A DNA stretch of 62,383 nucleotides from Helicobacter mesocricetorum (GTDB lineage: Bacteria > Campylobacterota > Campylobacteria > Campylobacterales > Helicobacteraceae), in the NCBI RefSeq assembly GCF_900198605.1, contig NZ_FZPJ01000012.1:1-62383 (forward strand), given 5' to 3'. Shown in pieces: positions 8,340-16,634 of the stretch. The position numbers and the translations under genes were made by a program. Position 1 is the first letter of the stretch. Every line of letters begins with the position of its first letter. The notes beneath the pieces were generated by a model that ran no database searches, was not told where the DNA came from, and was given only the letters and a program-made list of their open reading frames with translations.

Positions 8340-10440
8340 TGTTCTTTCTCTTATGGGTTTTGATGTTTTTTATTAATTGTTTTGCTGTTTGTTTTGCCTG
8401 TGATTTATGGGGTTTATTCTGTAATTTGTGTGAGAAATAATGAAGTAATTGTTTATTTTCCTCATTGAGATATTCTACGACTTTACCATAAATCTTAGCA
8501 GTAGCTAGATTAACCTCTAGGATTTGAATCCTTACTTTTTGGTATTTTGTCCCACAATTCTTTAATGAGATAACTTTAGCACCTATTAGGGGAGGGCTAC
8601 TTAATGTTACAATGGGAATGTGATTGTTTTGGCTATGGATAATTCCCTCATAACTTTGTCCTATATGTTTAAAGAGGTAACGAGCAAATTTTCTATCTTG
8701 AAAATCTTGTTCTATTTTGGCTACCTCTCTTTCTTTTTGGCTTAAATCTTCGCAAAGAGAGGGTAGGGATTCTTTAGAAGAGGGCATTTGTGTTAGTGTG
8801 ATTTTTTCTTTTAAGATTCTATGGAAGAGCAAATCACTATAACGACGAATAGGGGAAGTAAAATGGCTATAAGCTTTAAAGCCAAGTCCAAAATGTCCTA
8901 TATTATGGCTTGCATAACTAGCTTGTTCCATAGATTTTACGATAAGTTTATCGACTTCTATGGCTAATTTTGCTTTTTTAGCAGATTTTTGAACTCTCAA
9001 GATGGCTTCGTGAAAGGCTTCTGTGGTTTTTGGTATTGTATTATGTTTCCAAAGTCCAAGCATTTTTAATTCCAAAAATAGAGCTTTAATATTTTGGGGT
9101 TTTGGTTTTGGGTGGATTCGATAAATTCCAAGAGTAGAATCTTTTTGAGAGGTTTTTTGTTCAAGCATTTCTGCACTTTGTATATTGGCTAAGAGCATAC
9201 ATTCTTCAACAAGTTGGTGAGAGAGTGTTTGATACTTTAAATGGGCAGATTTTAATTCCGTATTTTTGTCTAATTCTAATTCTAAAGAATCCCCTAAAAA
9301 ATCAAAACCAATTTGTAATCGTTTTTTGCGTAAAGTTTGCGCTAGAGTATTAAGCTCTAATAACATAGGCTTTAAAGGAGTTTTGATAATAGAACTTCGT
9401 TTGCTTTCTAAAAGCTCATCAACTTCTTCATAGTTTAGTTTTTGTTTCACTTTAATAAGGGAATGCAAAAGTTCTGTATGTAAGATAGCTTTAGTGCGTT
9501 TATGTAGTCTAATCTTAAAAGTCATAGCTAGCCGTATTTTACCTTCTTGTAAAGAACAAAGATTTTCGCTTAAGGCAGGGGGAAGCATAGGGATAGATTT
9601 ATGAGGAAAATAAATACTAAAGGAGCGGTTTTTGGCTTCTATATCTAAAGGGGAATTAGGGGTTACATAATGGCTAACATCAGCAATTGCTATATAAAGC
9701 AAGGAATATTGAGAATCATAAAAAATCGCATCATCGTGGTCTTTTGCATTTTTGGGGTCTATGGTGCAAAAGGGGAGATGTGTAAGATTAATTCTTTCTT
9801 TGAAGTCTTGGATTTTTACTTTTTTGGTGTTTTGTGCCTGTATCTCTGCTTGGAGAGAGAAAGATTCCTGCCTTTGATAAAGGCTTAAGGAAAGTACTTC
9901 ATCAATATTTGAATCCTCTAAAGTCCCTAAAATTTCTAAAATTTCGCCATTTTTAGGATTAAGCTTTAAAAGTGTGCCTTTTGGTAGCATTTTAAGGGAT
10001 TTTTGGGAAGCTTTGATTTTGTAGGGTATTTCATTGGGGATTGAGATAGCTATGCAATCAAGCTGGTATTTTTCTAAATAAGCAATGACATTTTGGCATT
10101 TTCTCTCCAAAATAGTTAGGACTTTTGCTTTAGTCTTATGTGGAGTTTTTGTAAGGATTTTTGCTAATGCTATATCCCCCTTGTTGGCATTTTTTAAAAG
10201 CTTTTTTTCAATGAGCCAATCAGGTTGGTTATTGATTTTGGGCAAGGGAGTGATAAAGCCATATCCTTCTTTGGTAAGCTCTATTTTTCCGATGCAATAG
10301 GATTTTTTTAGGAGATATTGTTGTTTTTTGGTCGTAATGGCGTCAAATTTTTTGAGAGTTTCTAAAATATTCATAAAGGAGGAGGGTAGCTTGGAATCTG
10401 TAAGAATTCCTTCTTTTAAGAGATGGATAAATTCAGTCAT
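8320..10440 (-). CDS. rnr: Ribonuclease R (RNB-family 3'-5' exoribonuclease)
   Basis: Degrades structured RNA processively. The 706-aa protein has a reduced N-terminal region, the RNB catalytic core with FCTIDPKNAKDHDDAIFY (residues about 222-239, the metal-binding aspartates), HFTSPIRRYSDLLFHR near 530, and a C-terminal S1-like domain with a basic tail. Only a weak ribosome site precedes the ATG; translation may be coupled to a 54-codon frame that stops 9 bases upstream in the same reading frame. Confidence 0.93.
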   Translation of the reverse strand: MTEFIHLLKEGILTDSKLPSSFMNILETLKKFDAITTKKQQYLLKKSYCIGKIELTKEGYGFITPLPKINNQPDWLIEKKLLKNANKGDIALAKILTKTPHKTKAKVLTILERKCQNVIAYLEKYQLDCIAISIPNEIPYKIKASQKSLKMLPKGTLLKLNPKNGEILEILGTLEDSNIDEVLSLSLYQRQESFSLQAEIQAQNTKKVKIQDFKERINLTHLPFCTIDPKNAKDHDDAIFYDSQYSLLYIAIADVSHYVTPNSPLDIEAKNRSFSIYFPHKSIPMLPPALSENLCSLQEGKIRLAMTFKIRLHKRTKAILHTELLHSLIKVKQKLNYEEVDELLESKRSSIIKTPLKPMLLELNTLAQTLRKKRLQIGFDFLGDSLELELDKNTELKSAHLKYQTLSHQLVEECMLLANIQSAEMLEQKTSQKDSTLGIYRIHPKPKPQNIKALFLELKMLGLWKHNTIPKTTEAFHEAILRVQKSAKKAKLAIEVDKLIVKSMEQASYASHNIGHFGLGFKAYSHFTSPIRRYSDLLFHRILKEKITLTQMPSSKESLPSLCEDLSQKEREVAKIEQDFQDRKFARYLFKHIGQSYEGIIHSQNNHIPIVTLSSPPLIGAKVISLKNCGTKYQKVRIQILEVNLATAKIYGKVVEYLNEENKQLLHYFSHKLQNKPHKSQAKQTAKQLIKNIKTHKRKNNVSKRT

Positions 10441-10449
10441 TGGAGTCTT

Positions 10450-10614
10450 TTAACTTGATGCATTGCTAGAATGCGCAAATTTTAATTGCGGGAGGATTTT
10501 CTTAAAGCCTCTTAAGTTAGACTTAAAGTCTCCAATGGAAACTCTTGCTAAAAATAAGTCTGCTGGAATGATATTTTTCTTATCTTCTGGATATACAGCT
10601 TGTTTTGTGTGCAT
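10450..10614 (-). CDS. Small hypothetical protein (54 aa) directly upstream of rnr
   Basis: An ATG at 10614 opens a 54-codon frame ending in TAA at 10450-10452. The composition is mixed and charged, with an amphipathic stretch (ADLFLARVSIGDFKSNLR at about residues 18-35), unlike random AT-rich sequence. A possible AAGG site lies 9 bases before the ATG. The frame is in phase with rnr; only the TAA and three codons separate the two. An 18-codon mini-frame (10626-10682) precedes it, and a TGCTATCAT extended -10 sits at 10712-10720. I do not recognise the protein. It may be a leader, a real small protein, or the severed N-terminus of RNase R. Confidence 0.5.
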   Translation of the reverse strand: MHTKQAVYPEDKKNIIPADLFLARVSIGDFKSNLRGFKKILPQLKFAHSSNASS

Positions 10615-10734
10615 TTCTTCTAGCCTTATTGTTCTTTTCTTAAGGAGGAAAAAGAATCTATTTTAGAGATGGTATCTTGCATACATTACTTTTATTCTAG
10701 TCTATTGAGAAATGATAGCATAAAAATAAAAATT

Positions 10735-11733
10735 TCAATATTTTTTAAAATACTCTCTAAGAGTATCAATAGCTTTAGTTTTGGTTAAGGCAAGCATTAA
10801 AAGCACTCTCGCTTTTTGGGGGTTTAGGTTATTAGCACTTATGAAACCTTGTTTGCGTTCTTCTTGGGTTAAAGGCACTAATCCAGCTCCAACCCGAGAG
10901 CTTTTAACAATGACTATTGCTTGTTTTTGTAAAAGCTGTATTAAGTAGTCTTTTTGGTCTTTATGGATACTTCCTGCACCGCTTCCTGCTACAACTAAGC
11001 CTTTAGAGCCTGCTTTTAAAAAGGCTTTCACAGCAACCTTAGAGCCATCATCGCAATAAGAATAAACAATATCCACTTTTGGCAATATTTGTAAATCTTT
11101 GATGCTAAAAGGGGTATCTTGGGTATGAGATTTTAGCGGCATAGTGTGAAAAAATATTTCCCCATCTACTATGTATCCCATTGCTCCAGAGTTTGGTGCG
11201 CTAAAGGATTCAAGGTTTAATGTGTGGGTTTTGCTCACTTCCCTTGCGCTATAAATTTTATCATTCATAACCACCATTACTCCTTTATTAGAGGCTTCTT
11301 TATGCCCTGCTAGGGAAATAGCATTATAGAGATTTTTAAGAGCATCACTTCCTGTGGCACTAGGGGGTCTCATTGCTCCTGTGAAGACAACAGGTTTATG
11401 GCTTTTAATCACTAGATGTAAGAAATAAGCACTTTCTTCTAAAGTATCGCTCCCGTGAGTGATTACAACGCCATCAATGTTGGGAGATTCTAAGAGATTA
11501 TTGGTTTTATGGGCTAAATCAATCCATATTGCATTACTCATATTCGCACTATCAATATGGACTATTTCTTCTAAAGAGATATTGGCAATGCTTTGGAATA
11601 TGGGGATAGAATTTAATAGGTTTTGAATGCTTATTTTGCCTATTTCATAATCTTTTGTCGAGAGTATGCTATTTGCACTACCTGTAATAGTGCCTCCTGT
11701 GCTTATGATGGCGATATTGGGCTTTAAGTCCAT
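10735..11733 (-). CDS. ansB: L-asparaginase (type II family), no signal peptide
   Basis: Hydrolyses asparagine to aspartate and ammonia. It is 332 aa with the two catalytic threonine motifs: STGGTITG (nucleophile Thr15, partner Tyr29) and THGSDTLEES, plus the conserved Lys in MVVMNDKIYSAR. There is no N-terminal signal sequence, so a cytoplasmic location is predicted, in contrast to the secreted H. pylori enzyme. An AAGGGAAG ribosome site precedes the ATG. Transcribed divergently from the PepSY-type gene. Confidence 0.92.
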   Translation of the reverse strand: MDLKPNIAIISTGGTITGSANSILSTKDYEIGKISIQNLLNSIPIFQSIANISLEEIVHIDSANMSNAIWIDLAHKTNNLLESPNIDGVVITHGSDTLEESAYFLHLVIKSHKPVVFTGAMRPPSATGSDALKNLYNAISLAGHKEASNKGVMVVMNDKIYSAREVSKTHTLNLESFSAPNSGAMGYIVDGEIFFHTMPLKSHTQDTPFSIKDLQILPKVDIVYSYCDDGSKVAVKAFLKAGSKGLVVAGSGAGSIHKDQKDYLIQLLQKQAIVIVKSSRVGAGLVPLTQEERKQGFISANNLNPQKARVLLMLALTKTKAIDTLREYFKKY

Positions 11734-11790
11734 TTATTTTTCTTCCCTTAAGCTTTTAAATTCAGATTAAAGTTTTATTTTAACAAAAAA

Positions 11791-11819
11791 TTGACATTTT
11801 GTGATTATGATTGTATTTT
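11791..11819 (+). promoter_or_regulatory. Near-consensus sigma-70 promoter for the PepSY-type membrane protein
   Basis: TTGACA at 11791-11796, a 17-base spacer, and TATTTT at 11814-11819. Transcription would begin near 11826, ahead of the ATG at 11845. The upstream TTG that opens the longer frame is the first base of the -35 box, which argues against that start. Confidence 0.65.
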
Positions 11820-11844
11820 CAAATTCAAATACGAGGATTTACAA

Positions 11845-12393
11845 ATGGTAAAGCAGTTTCGCAATATACATATTTATCTTAGTTTATTTTTCTTGCCTGT
11901 GGCTTTGATGTATGCACTTACGGGTGTATTGTATATTTTTGGCGTTGATGAAGATAGTGGGGCTTCTAAACACAGCTATACAATTAAGGCTACTATCCCA
12001 CAAGGAGAAGAGATTCAAGTAATGTTAGAGTATCTTAGGGCAAATAAGATTTCCCTCCCAAGAGAGAGTGAGCCAAGATTAGATAAAAAGGGATATTTGC
12101 GCATAGGCAGTGTTCATTATTTTGCAGGTATTAAAAAATTAGGAGAGGATACTTATGATATTATGACATTTAAACGTTCATTTGTTGGGGATATTATTAT
12201 GCTCCATAAGTCAAAGGGGCAGTGGTATTTTAATATTTTAGCGGTTGGTTTTGGTGTGGCAATAGCTATCCTTTATCTCTCTGGGCTTATCATAACGCTT
12301 TTTAATTCCAAGAAAAATCGTTTTATTCAATATTTAGTTCTTATTGTCGGATGTGCTGTAAGTCTTGTTTTAGGTTCTTTGAGTGTGCTTTAG
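11845..12393 (+). CDS. PepSY-associated transmembrane helix family protein
   Basis: Small inner-membrane protein of 182 aa with an N-terminal membrane segment (about residues 8-34), an extracytoplasmic domain of about 90 residues, and two C-terminal membrane segments (about 128-152 and 158-180). The MVKQFRNIHIYLSLFFLPVA opening resembles the PepSY-associated TM family often found with iron or haem transport or reductase genes. GAGGATTT before the ATG fixes the start. Function is unknown; no iron gene is adjacent. Confidence 0.65.
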   Translation: MVKQFRNIHIYLSLFFLPVALMYALTGVLYIFGVDEDSGASKHSYTIKATIPQGEEIQVMLEYLRANKISLPRESEPRLDKKGYLRIGSVHYFAGIKKLGEDTYDIMTFKRSFVGDIIMLHKSKGQWYFNILAVGFGVAIAILYLSGLIITLFNSKKNRFIQYLVLIVGCAVSLVLGSLSVL

Positions 12394-12496
12394 AGTATGG
12401 CTATTTTGATGAAGTCTTTAGTTTATTTCTTTATGGCTTTGCCTCTAATAAACAGAGGCTATAAGCAATAGAGCCATTATAAAGCCTTAGTTTGGA

Positions 12497-13609
12497 TTAT
12501 TTAAACCAGTTTTTAACTTTATCTACCAATCCTTCTAAGCAATTAATAGGGGTGGATTCTTTATATCCAAAAGATTGGTGTAGGGAGTTTAGCATTTCTT
12601 TTTGTTTCTCATCAATCTTGGTAGGATAGGTAATATTAATGACAACAATAAAGTTTCCTTTTCTACCACTATTAACACTTTTAATGCCTTCTCCGTGAAA
12701 GATGAATTGTTGCTTGTCTTTTACCCCTATGGGTATTTTTAATTCTAATTCTTTGGTTAGGGCAGGTATTTTTATCACCCCTCCTAACATTACAAGTGTG
12801 AAAAATACCGGAACTTCCAAATAAACATCATTATGATGGCGGATAAAATGCTCATCTTCTTCCACAGAGATTTCAAGATATAAATCGCCCCTACTGCCAT
12901 TTGGCATTATATTTCCGCGCTTTGCAACTCGAATCTGATTGTGGTTATCTACGCCCTCTGGGATATTAACTTCAATCTTTTCACTCTCTTCTTGATAGCC
13001 CCTTCCATTACATTTTTCGCATTTATCCGCAATGATTTGTCCGCTTCCACGGCATTTAGAACAAGTTTGGGCAAAAGTCATAAAACCTTGCGAAAAGCTT
13101 TCCCTACCGCTTCCTTTACAGACATCACAAGTTGTTGTTTTTCCATCTTTTGCCCCACTTCCTTGACAAGCATTACAAGCCTTTTTATACAGAATTTCAA
13201 TTTCCTTTTTGCAACCAAAAATGGCTTCATTAAAACTTAGTTGAAGCTCTATCCCTAAATCACGAGGGTATTTATCTTGCCTTTGTGAGCGTGTATTGAA
13301 TCCTCCGCTAAATCCTCCACCAAAAACAGAATTAAAGATATCAAAGATACTCCCTTCCATATCAGAAAATCCAAAGCCACTGCTCTCTAAACCTTTTTTT
13401 CCATAAGTGTCATAAATTTGTCGTTTTTCTTTATCGCTTAAGATTTGGTAGGCTTCATTGATTTTTTTAAACATCTCTTCAGCTTCTTTATCATTAGGGT
13501 TTCTATCAGGATGGTATCTAAGTGCCATTTTGCGATAAGCTTTTTTTACTTCATTTCCATCGGCATTACGCGATATTTCTAATATTTCATAATAGTCAAA
13601 TTCTTCCAA
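12497..13609 (-). CDS. dnaJ: Chaperone protein DnaJ
   Basis: Hsp40 co-chaperone that delivers unfolded proteins to DnaK. It is 370 aa: J-domain with HPD at about residues 33-35, a Gly/Phe-rich linker (about 78-110), four zinc repeats CNACQGSG, CDVCKGSG, CSKCRGSG and CEKCNGRG, then the C-terminal substrate domains. The start is TTG with AGGAG six bases upstream; no ATG lies near. A TACAAT -10 is at 13650-13655 on this strand. It is transcribed divergently from recR. Confidence 0.95.
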   Translation of the reverse strand: MEEFDYYEILEISRNADGNEVKKAYRKMALRYHPDRNPNDKEAEEMFKKINEAYQILSDKEKRQIYDTYGKKGLESSGFGFSDMEGSIFDIFNSVFGGGFSGGFNTRSQRQDKYPRDLGIELQLSFNEAIFGCKKEIEILYKKACNACQGSGAKDGKTTTCDVCKGSGRESFSQGFMTFAQTCSKCRGSGQIIADKCEKCNGRGYQEESEKIEVNIPEGVDNHNQIRVAKRGNIMPNGSRGDLYLEISVEEDEHFIRHHNDVYLEVPVFFTLVMLGGVIKIPALTKELELKIPIGVKDKQQFIFHGEGIKSVNSGRKGNFIVVINITYPTKIDEKQKEMLNSLHQSFGYKESTPINCLEGLVDKVKNWFK

Positions 13610-13707
13610 AGAGGACTCCTAAAATTAAGTAGCATAAATAAAGTCTAGGATTGTAACGAAAATAAGTTTTATTAGTTATTAAAAGTTTTTGAGCTAAACT
13701 CTCTTGT

Positions 13708-14280
13708 ATGAAGTCAATCCCTGAAAATTTTGCAAAGCTTATTGAATCATTAGAGAAATTGCCTAGTATTGGTAAAAAATCTGCTACAAGACTTGCGTAT
13801 TTCCTTGCCTTTGAGGATAAGTTTAGTGCTTTACAAATAGCGCATAATATAGAAGTCTGTGTGCGTGAGTTATGTGTTTGTGAGGAATGCTTAGGGATTA
13901 GCTCTAAGTCTGTTTGTGAGATTTGTTCTACGCCTACAAGGAATAATGGAGAGCTTTGCATTGTTGCCAACCCTAGAGAGATTTTTTTGCTTGAGGAGAG
14001 TGGAGAGTTTAATGGCAAGTATTTTGTTATTACTTCTTTAGAAAGTCTTAATTTAAAAGCTTTAGAAAATAAGATTCTTAGAGATAAGATTAAAGAAGTG
14101 ATTTTTGCTTTAAGTCCAACACTTGGTAATGATAGTTTGATGTTATATTTAGAAGATAAACTCTCTTATTTGGGGATACAATTTACCAAGATTGCTCAAG
14201 GTGTGCCTACGGGTGTGAGTTTAGAAAACATAGACCAGCTTTCTATTATTCGAGCTTTGCAATCACGTATTAAGATTTAA
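13708..14280 (+). CDS. recR: Recombination protein RecR
   Basis: Works with RecF/RecO in recombinational repair by loading RecA. It is 190 aa: N-terminal helix-hairpin-helix (LEKLPSIGKKSATRLAYFL), a C4 zinc finger (CVCEECLGISSKSVCEIC), and a Toprim domain with the conserved VPTGVSLENIDQLS end. No strong Shine-Dalgarno precedes the ATG. Confidence 0.94.
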   Translation: MKSIPENFAKLIESLEKLPSIGKKSATRLAYFLAFEDKFSALQIAHNIEVCVRELCVCEECLGISSKSVCEICSTPTRNNGELCIVANPREIFLLEESGEFNGKYFVITSLESLNLKALENKILRDKIKEVIFALSPTLGNDSLMLYLEDKLSYLGIQFTKIAQGVPTGVSLENIDQLSIIRALQSRIKI

Positions 14281-14293
14281 AGGTTAAGCTTTC

Positions 14294-15052
14294 TTAGTCT
14301 AGCTGTTCGTAAAATAATTTTAATGCCATTGTAAAAGAAACAATCACAATAAGTGGTTTAATGAGTTTAATGCCGTATTTAATAGCTGCTCTTGAACCTA
14401 GATTTGCTCCAATAATTTGTCCAATTGCCATAATAAAGCCAATCCCCCAAAGCATATTTCCACCAAGAGCAAAAAAGACTAAAGAAGCAAGATTGGTAGA
14501 AAAATTATAAAGCTTTGCTTGTGCTACGGATTGAGTAAGACCAAATCCTGCAAGTGTAACAAGGGATAATATTAAAAAAGAGCCTGTTCCTGGTCCAAAA
14601 AATCCATCATAAAAGCCAATCCCAGCTAAGGCGAACAAAAAGTATCCTTTGTGAAATTTCATAGCTCTTTTATCTTCTGTAATTTTTGGTGAGAAGAGAA
14701 AATAAAAGCCAAAAAGCATAATCAAAAAGGGTAGGAATTTTGAGAGAAAGTCTGTGTTAATAAATTGCACACTAAGAGTTCCAAAAGCAGAAAAAACAAA
14801 TACCAAAATAGCATAAGGGAGGCATTGCTTTAAGCTAAAATAGCCTTTTTTGTAAAAATGTCTTGTAGCTGAAAAACTACCAAAAGAGCTTTGAAGTTTG
14901 TTAGTAGCAAGTGCTTCAAGTGGAGAAACTCCAGCAAATAAGAGGGTGGGGAGTGTGATGCTACCTCCACCTCCGGCAATAGAATCTATAAAACCTCCTA
15001 TGAATGCTACGGCAAACAATAAAAGCAAAATTGGAATTTCCATTTCAAACAT
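14294..15052 (-). CDS. TSUP (TauE/SafE) family membrane permease
   Basis: Probable sulfite/sulfonate or other anion permease, 252 aa with seven to eight hydrophobic segments. The GGFIDSIAGGGGSITLPTLLF motif near residue 20 and the internal FYDGFFGPGTGSFLI repeat are typical of the family. An AGGGAGGA site precedes the ATG. It is convergent with recR, separated by 13 bases. Substrate unknown. Confidence 0.85.
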   Translation of the reverse strand: MFEMEIPILLLLFAVAFIGGFIDSIAGGGGSITLPTLLFAGVSPLEALATNKLQSSFGSFSATRHFYKKGYFSLKQCLPYAILVFVFSAFGTLSVQFINTDFLSKFLPFLIMLFGFYFLFSPKITEDKRAMKFHKGYFLFALAGIGFYDGFFGPGTGSFLILSLVTLAGFGLTQSVAQAKLYNFSTNLASLVFFALGGNMLWGIGFIMAIGQIIGANLGSRAAIKYGIKLIKPLIVIVSFTMALKLFYEQLD

Positions 15053-15410
15053 TGCATTCCTCCCTTAAATAGCATTATTGTTTTTTGCAATTGTAACTTA
15101 ATTTTAGCGGTTGTCTGTTAAATTTGATTAGCATAAATATTTCAATAAGAAAGACATTATGGAGTATAGGTTTTTAATGATATTTGCTAAGGGATTATAT
15201 GGCTTTTGGTTTGCATTCTAGTAAGTGATTGGGAAGTGTAGGATATGAGGAGTTTTATTAGTTACTATTGGTAACATATTGATTATTTATTTAGACATCC
15301 TTAAGCCAATTTTTAGCCCCATAAAGATAAAAATAAATCGATCAATTTGGTTTTGATTGTATGCTTTGTATTTTAAATACATAGCTTAATAAATATTTTA
15401 AGGAGACAAT
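15053..15410. other. 358-base intergenic region with a palindrome before the alcohol dehydrogenase
   Basis: AT-rich spacer between divergent genes. The clear element is TGTATTT-T-AAATACA at 15367-15381, a perfect 7-base inverted repeat that extends imperfectly to 13 bases per arm (11 of 13 match). It lies about 30 bases before the dehydrogenase start, where a repressor would act. AAGGAG at about 15400 is the ribosome site. I see no tRNA or convincing small gene. Confidence 0.5.
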
Positions 15411-16511
15411 ATGAGTGTTAAAGGTTTTGCAATGTTAAGCATTGGTTCAGTAGGAATCATCCAAAAAGATCATTTAGAGGAAGTAACCACAGGCAAAAAA
15501 CTTGAAATGGGACCCCTTGATGCGATTATTCGCCCTATTGCAGTGGCTCCTTGCACATCGGATTTACATACTTGCTATGAAGGCGGGATTGGTGAGCGAA
15601 CCAATATGTTTTTAGGACACGAAGCAGTCGGAGAAGTCGTTGAGGTAGGAGGGCTTGTTAGGGATTTTAAAGTGGGGGATAAGGTCATAGTTCCCGCCAT
15701 TACTCCTAATTGGAATGCAGAAAACGCACAAAGAGGATTTGCGCAACATAGTGGTGGGGCGTTATCAGGATGGAAGTTTTCAAACTTCAAAGATGGGGTT
15801 TTTGCGGAGAGATTCCATGTCAATGATGCCGATGGGAATCTTGCGCATTTGCCAGAAGGAGTAGATCCAGTCGATGCAGTAATGCTATGTGATATGATTA
15901 CCACAGGGTTTCATTGTGCAGAAAATGCGGAGATTTTGCCCGGAGAGAGTGTGGCAGTTGTAGGTTTGGGTCCTGTTGGGCTAATGGCGACAGCGGGGGC
16001 GAATTTGATGGGTGCAAGTGAGATTTATGCGATTGATTGTGTGGATTTTAGATATGAAGTTGCTAACAAGCACTATGGAGCCACCCATTATATCAACTTC
16101 ACAAAAGCTCCTTTTCAAGAGCAAATTAATGAATTAACCAAAGGCAGAGGTGTAGATAAGGTTCTCATTGCAGGAGGTGGGCTTGGCACTATCGGGGATG
16201 CTTGCGAATGTTTGGTAAATGGTGGAATCGTCTCTAATGTAAATTACTTAGGAAGTGGAGAGCATATCACTATCCCGCGTTTGGCGTGGAATGTCGGTAT
16301 GGGACATAAAACCATAAAAGGTGGCTTAACTCCTGGTGGAAGATACAGAATGGAAAAACTTGCGCGTCTTTTACAAACCAAAAAGCTTGATGTTAAACCT
16401 ATCATTACTCATAGACTAGAGGGAGGCTTAGAGGCTATCCAGCAATCTTTAGATATGATGAAAAACAAACCTCAAGGACTAATAAAACCTGCTGTAAAGA
16501 TTAATTGGTAA
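15411..16511 (+). CDS. Zinc-dependent secondary alcohol dehydrogenase (NAD(P)-dependent MDR family)
   Basis: Oxidises or reduces secondary alcohols and ketones. It is 366 aa and closely resembles the Clostridium beijerinckii / Thermoanaerobacter brockii type (PCTSDLHT, LGHEAVGEVVEVG, WKFSNFKDGVFAE, HKTIKGGLTPGGR). The catalytic zinc ligands are visible: Cys48, His70 and the Asp in MLCDMITTG. The nucleotide site is VGLGPVGLM, and the second strand ends in an aspartate (EIYAIDC), where the clostridial NADP enzymes have Gly-Ser-Arg; that suggests NAD preference (inference). Single-gene unit with a palindrome at its promoter. Confidence 0.88.
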   Translation: MSVKGFAMLSIGSVGIIQKDHLEEVTTGKKLEMGPLDAIIRPIAVAPCTSDLHTCYEGGIGERTNMFLGHEAVGEVVEVGGLVRDFKVGDKVIVPAITPNWNAENAQRGFAQHSGGALSGWKFSNFKDGVFAERFHVNDADGNLAHLPEGVDPVDAVMLCDMITTGFHCAENAEILPGESVAVVGLGPVGLMATAGANLMGASEIYAIDCVDFRYEVANKHYGATHYINFTKAPFQEQINELTKGRGVDKVLIAGGGLGTIGDACECLVNGGIVSNVNYLGSGEHITIPRLAWNVGMGHKTIKGGLTPGGRYRMEKLARLLQTKKLDVKPIITHRLEGGLEAIQQSLDMMKNKPQGLIKPAVKINW

Positions 16512-16602
16512 AATTTTTTGAGATTTCAAAGAGTGCTTTGTCTTGATAAAACTTTGATAAATCCTCTTTGGATTCTCTTAAAATTAGCTCTTATTAAGTT
16601 CT

Positions 16603-16608
16603 TATAAT
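16603..16608 (+). promoter_or_regulatory. -10 box for the NDH-2-like gene
   Basis: TATAAT lies 27 bases before the ATG at 16635; a GAAGGA ribosome site follows. The -35 region is poor, as is common in Campylobacterota. Confidence 0.5.
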
Positions 16609-16634
16609 TTGATTGTTTCACTGAAGGAATATAA

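Noticed and set aside
10463-10666. Plus-strand 67-codon frame opposite the small rnr-leading frame
   Set aside because: Antisense to a better coding candidate on the minus strand; no ribosome site and low-complexity composition.
12441-12459. GCCTCT/AGAGGC hairpin between the PepSY-type gene and dnaJ as a terminator
   Set aside because: Six-base stem between convergent genes but no U-run on either strand; too weak to call.
13596-14018. 140-codon frame antisense to recR
   Set aside because: Mirrors the recR coding sequence; recR is a clear family match, and this frame has no domain or ribosome site.
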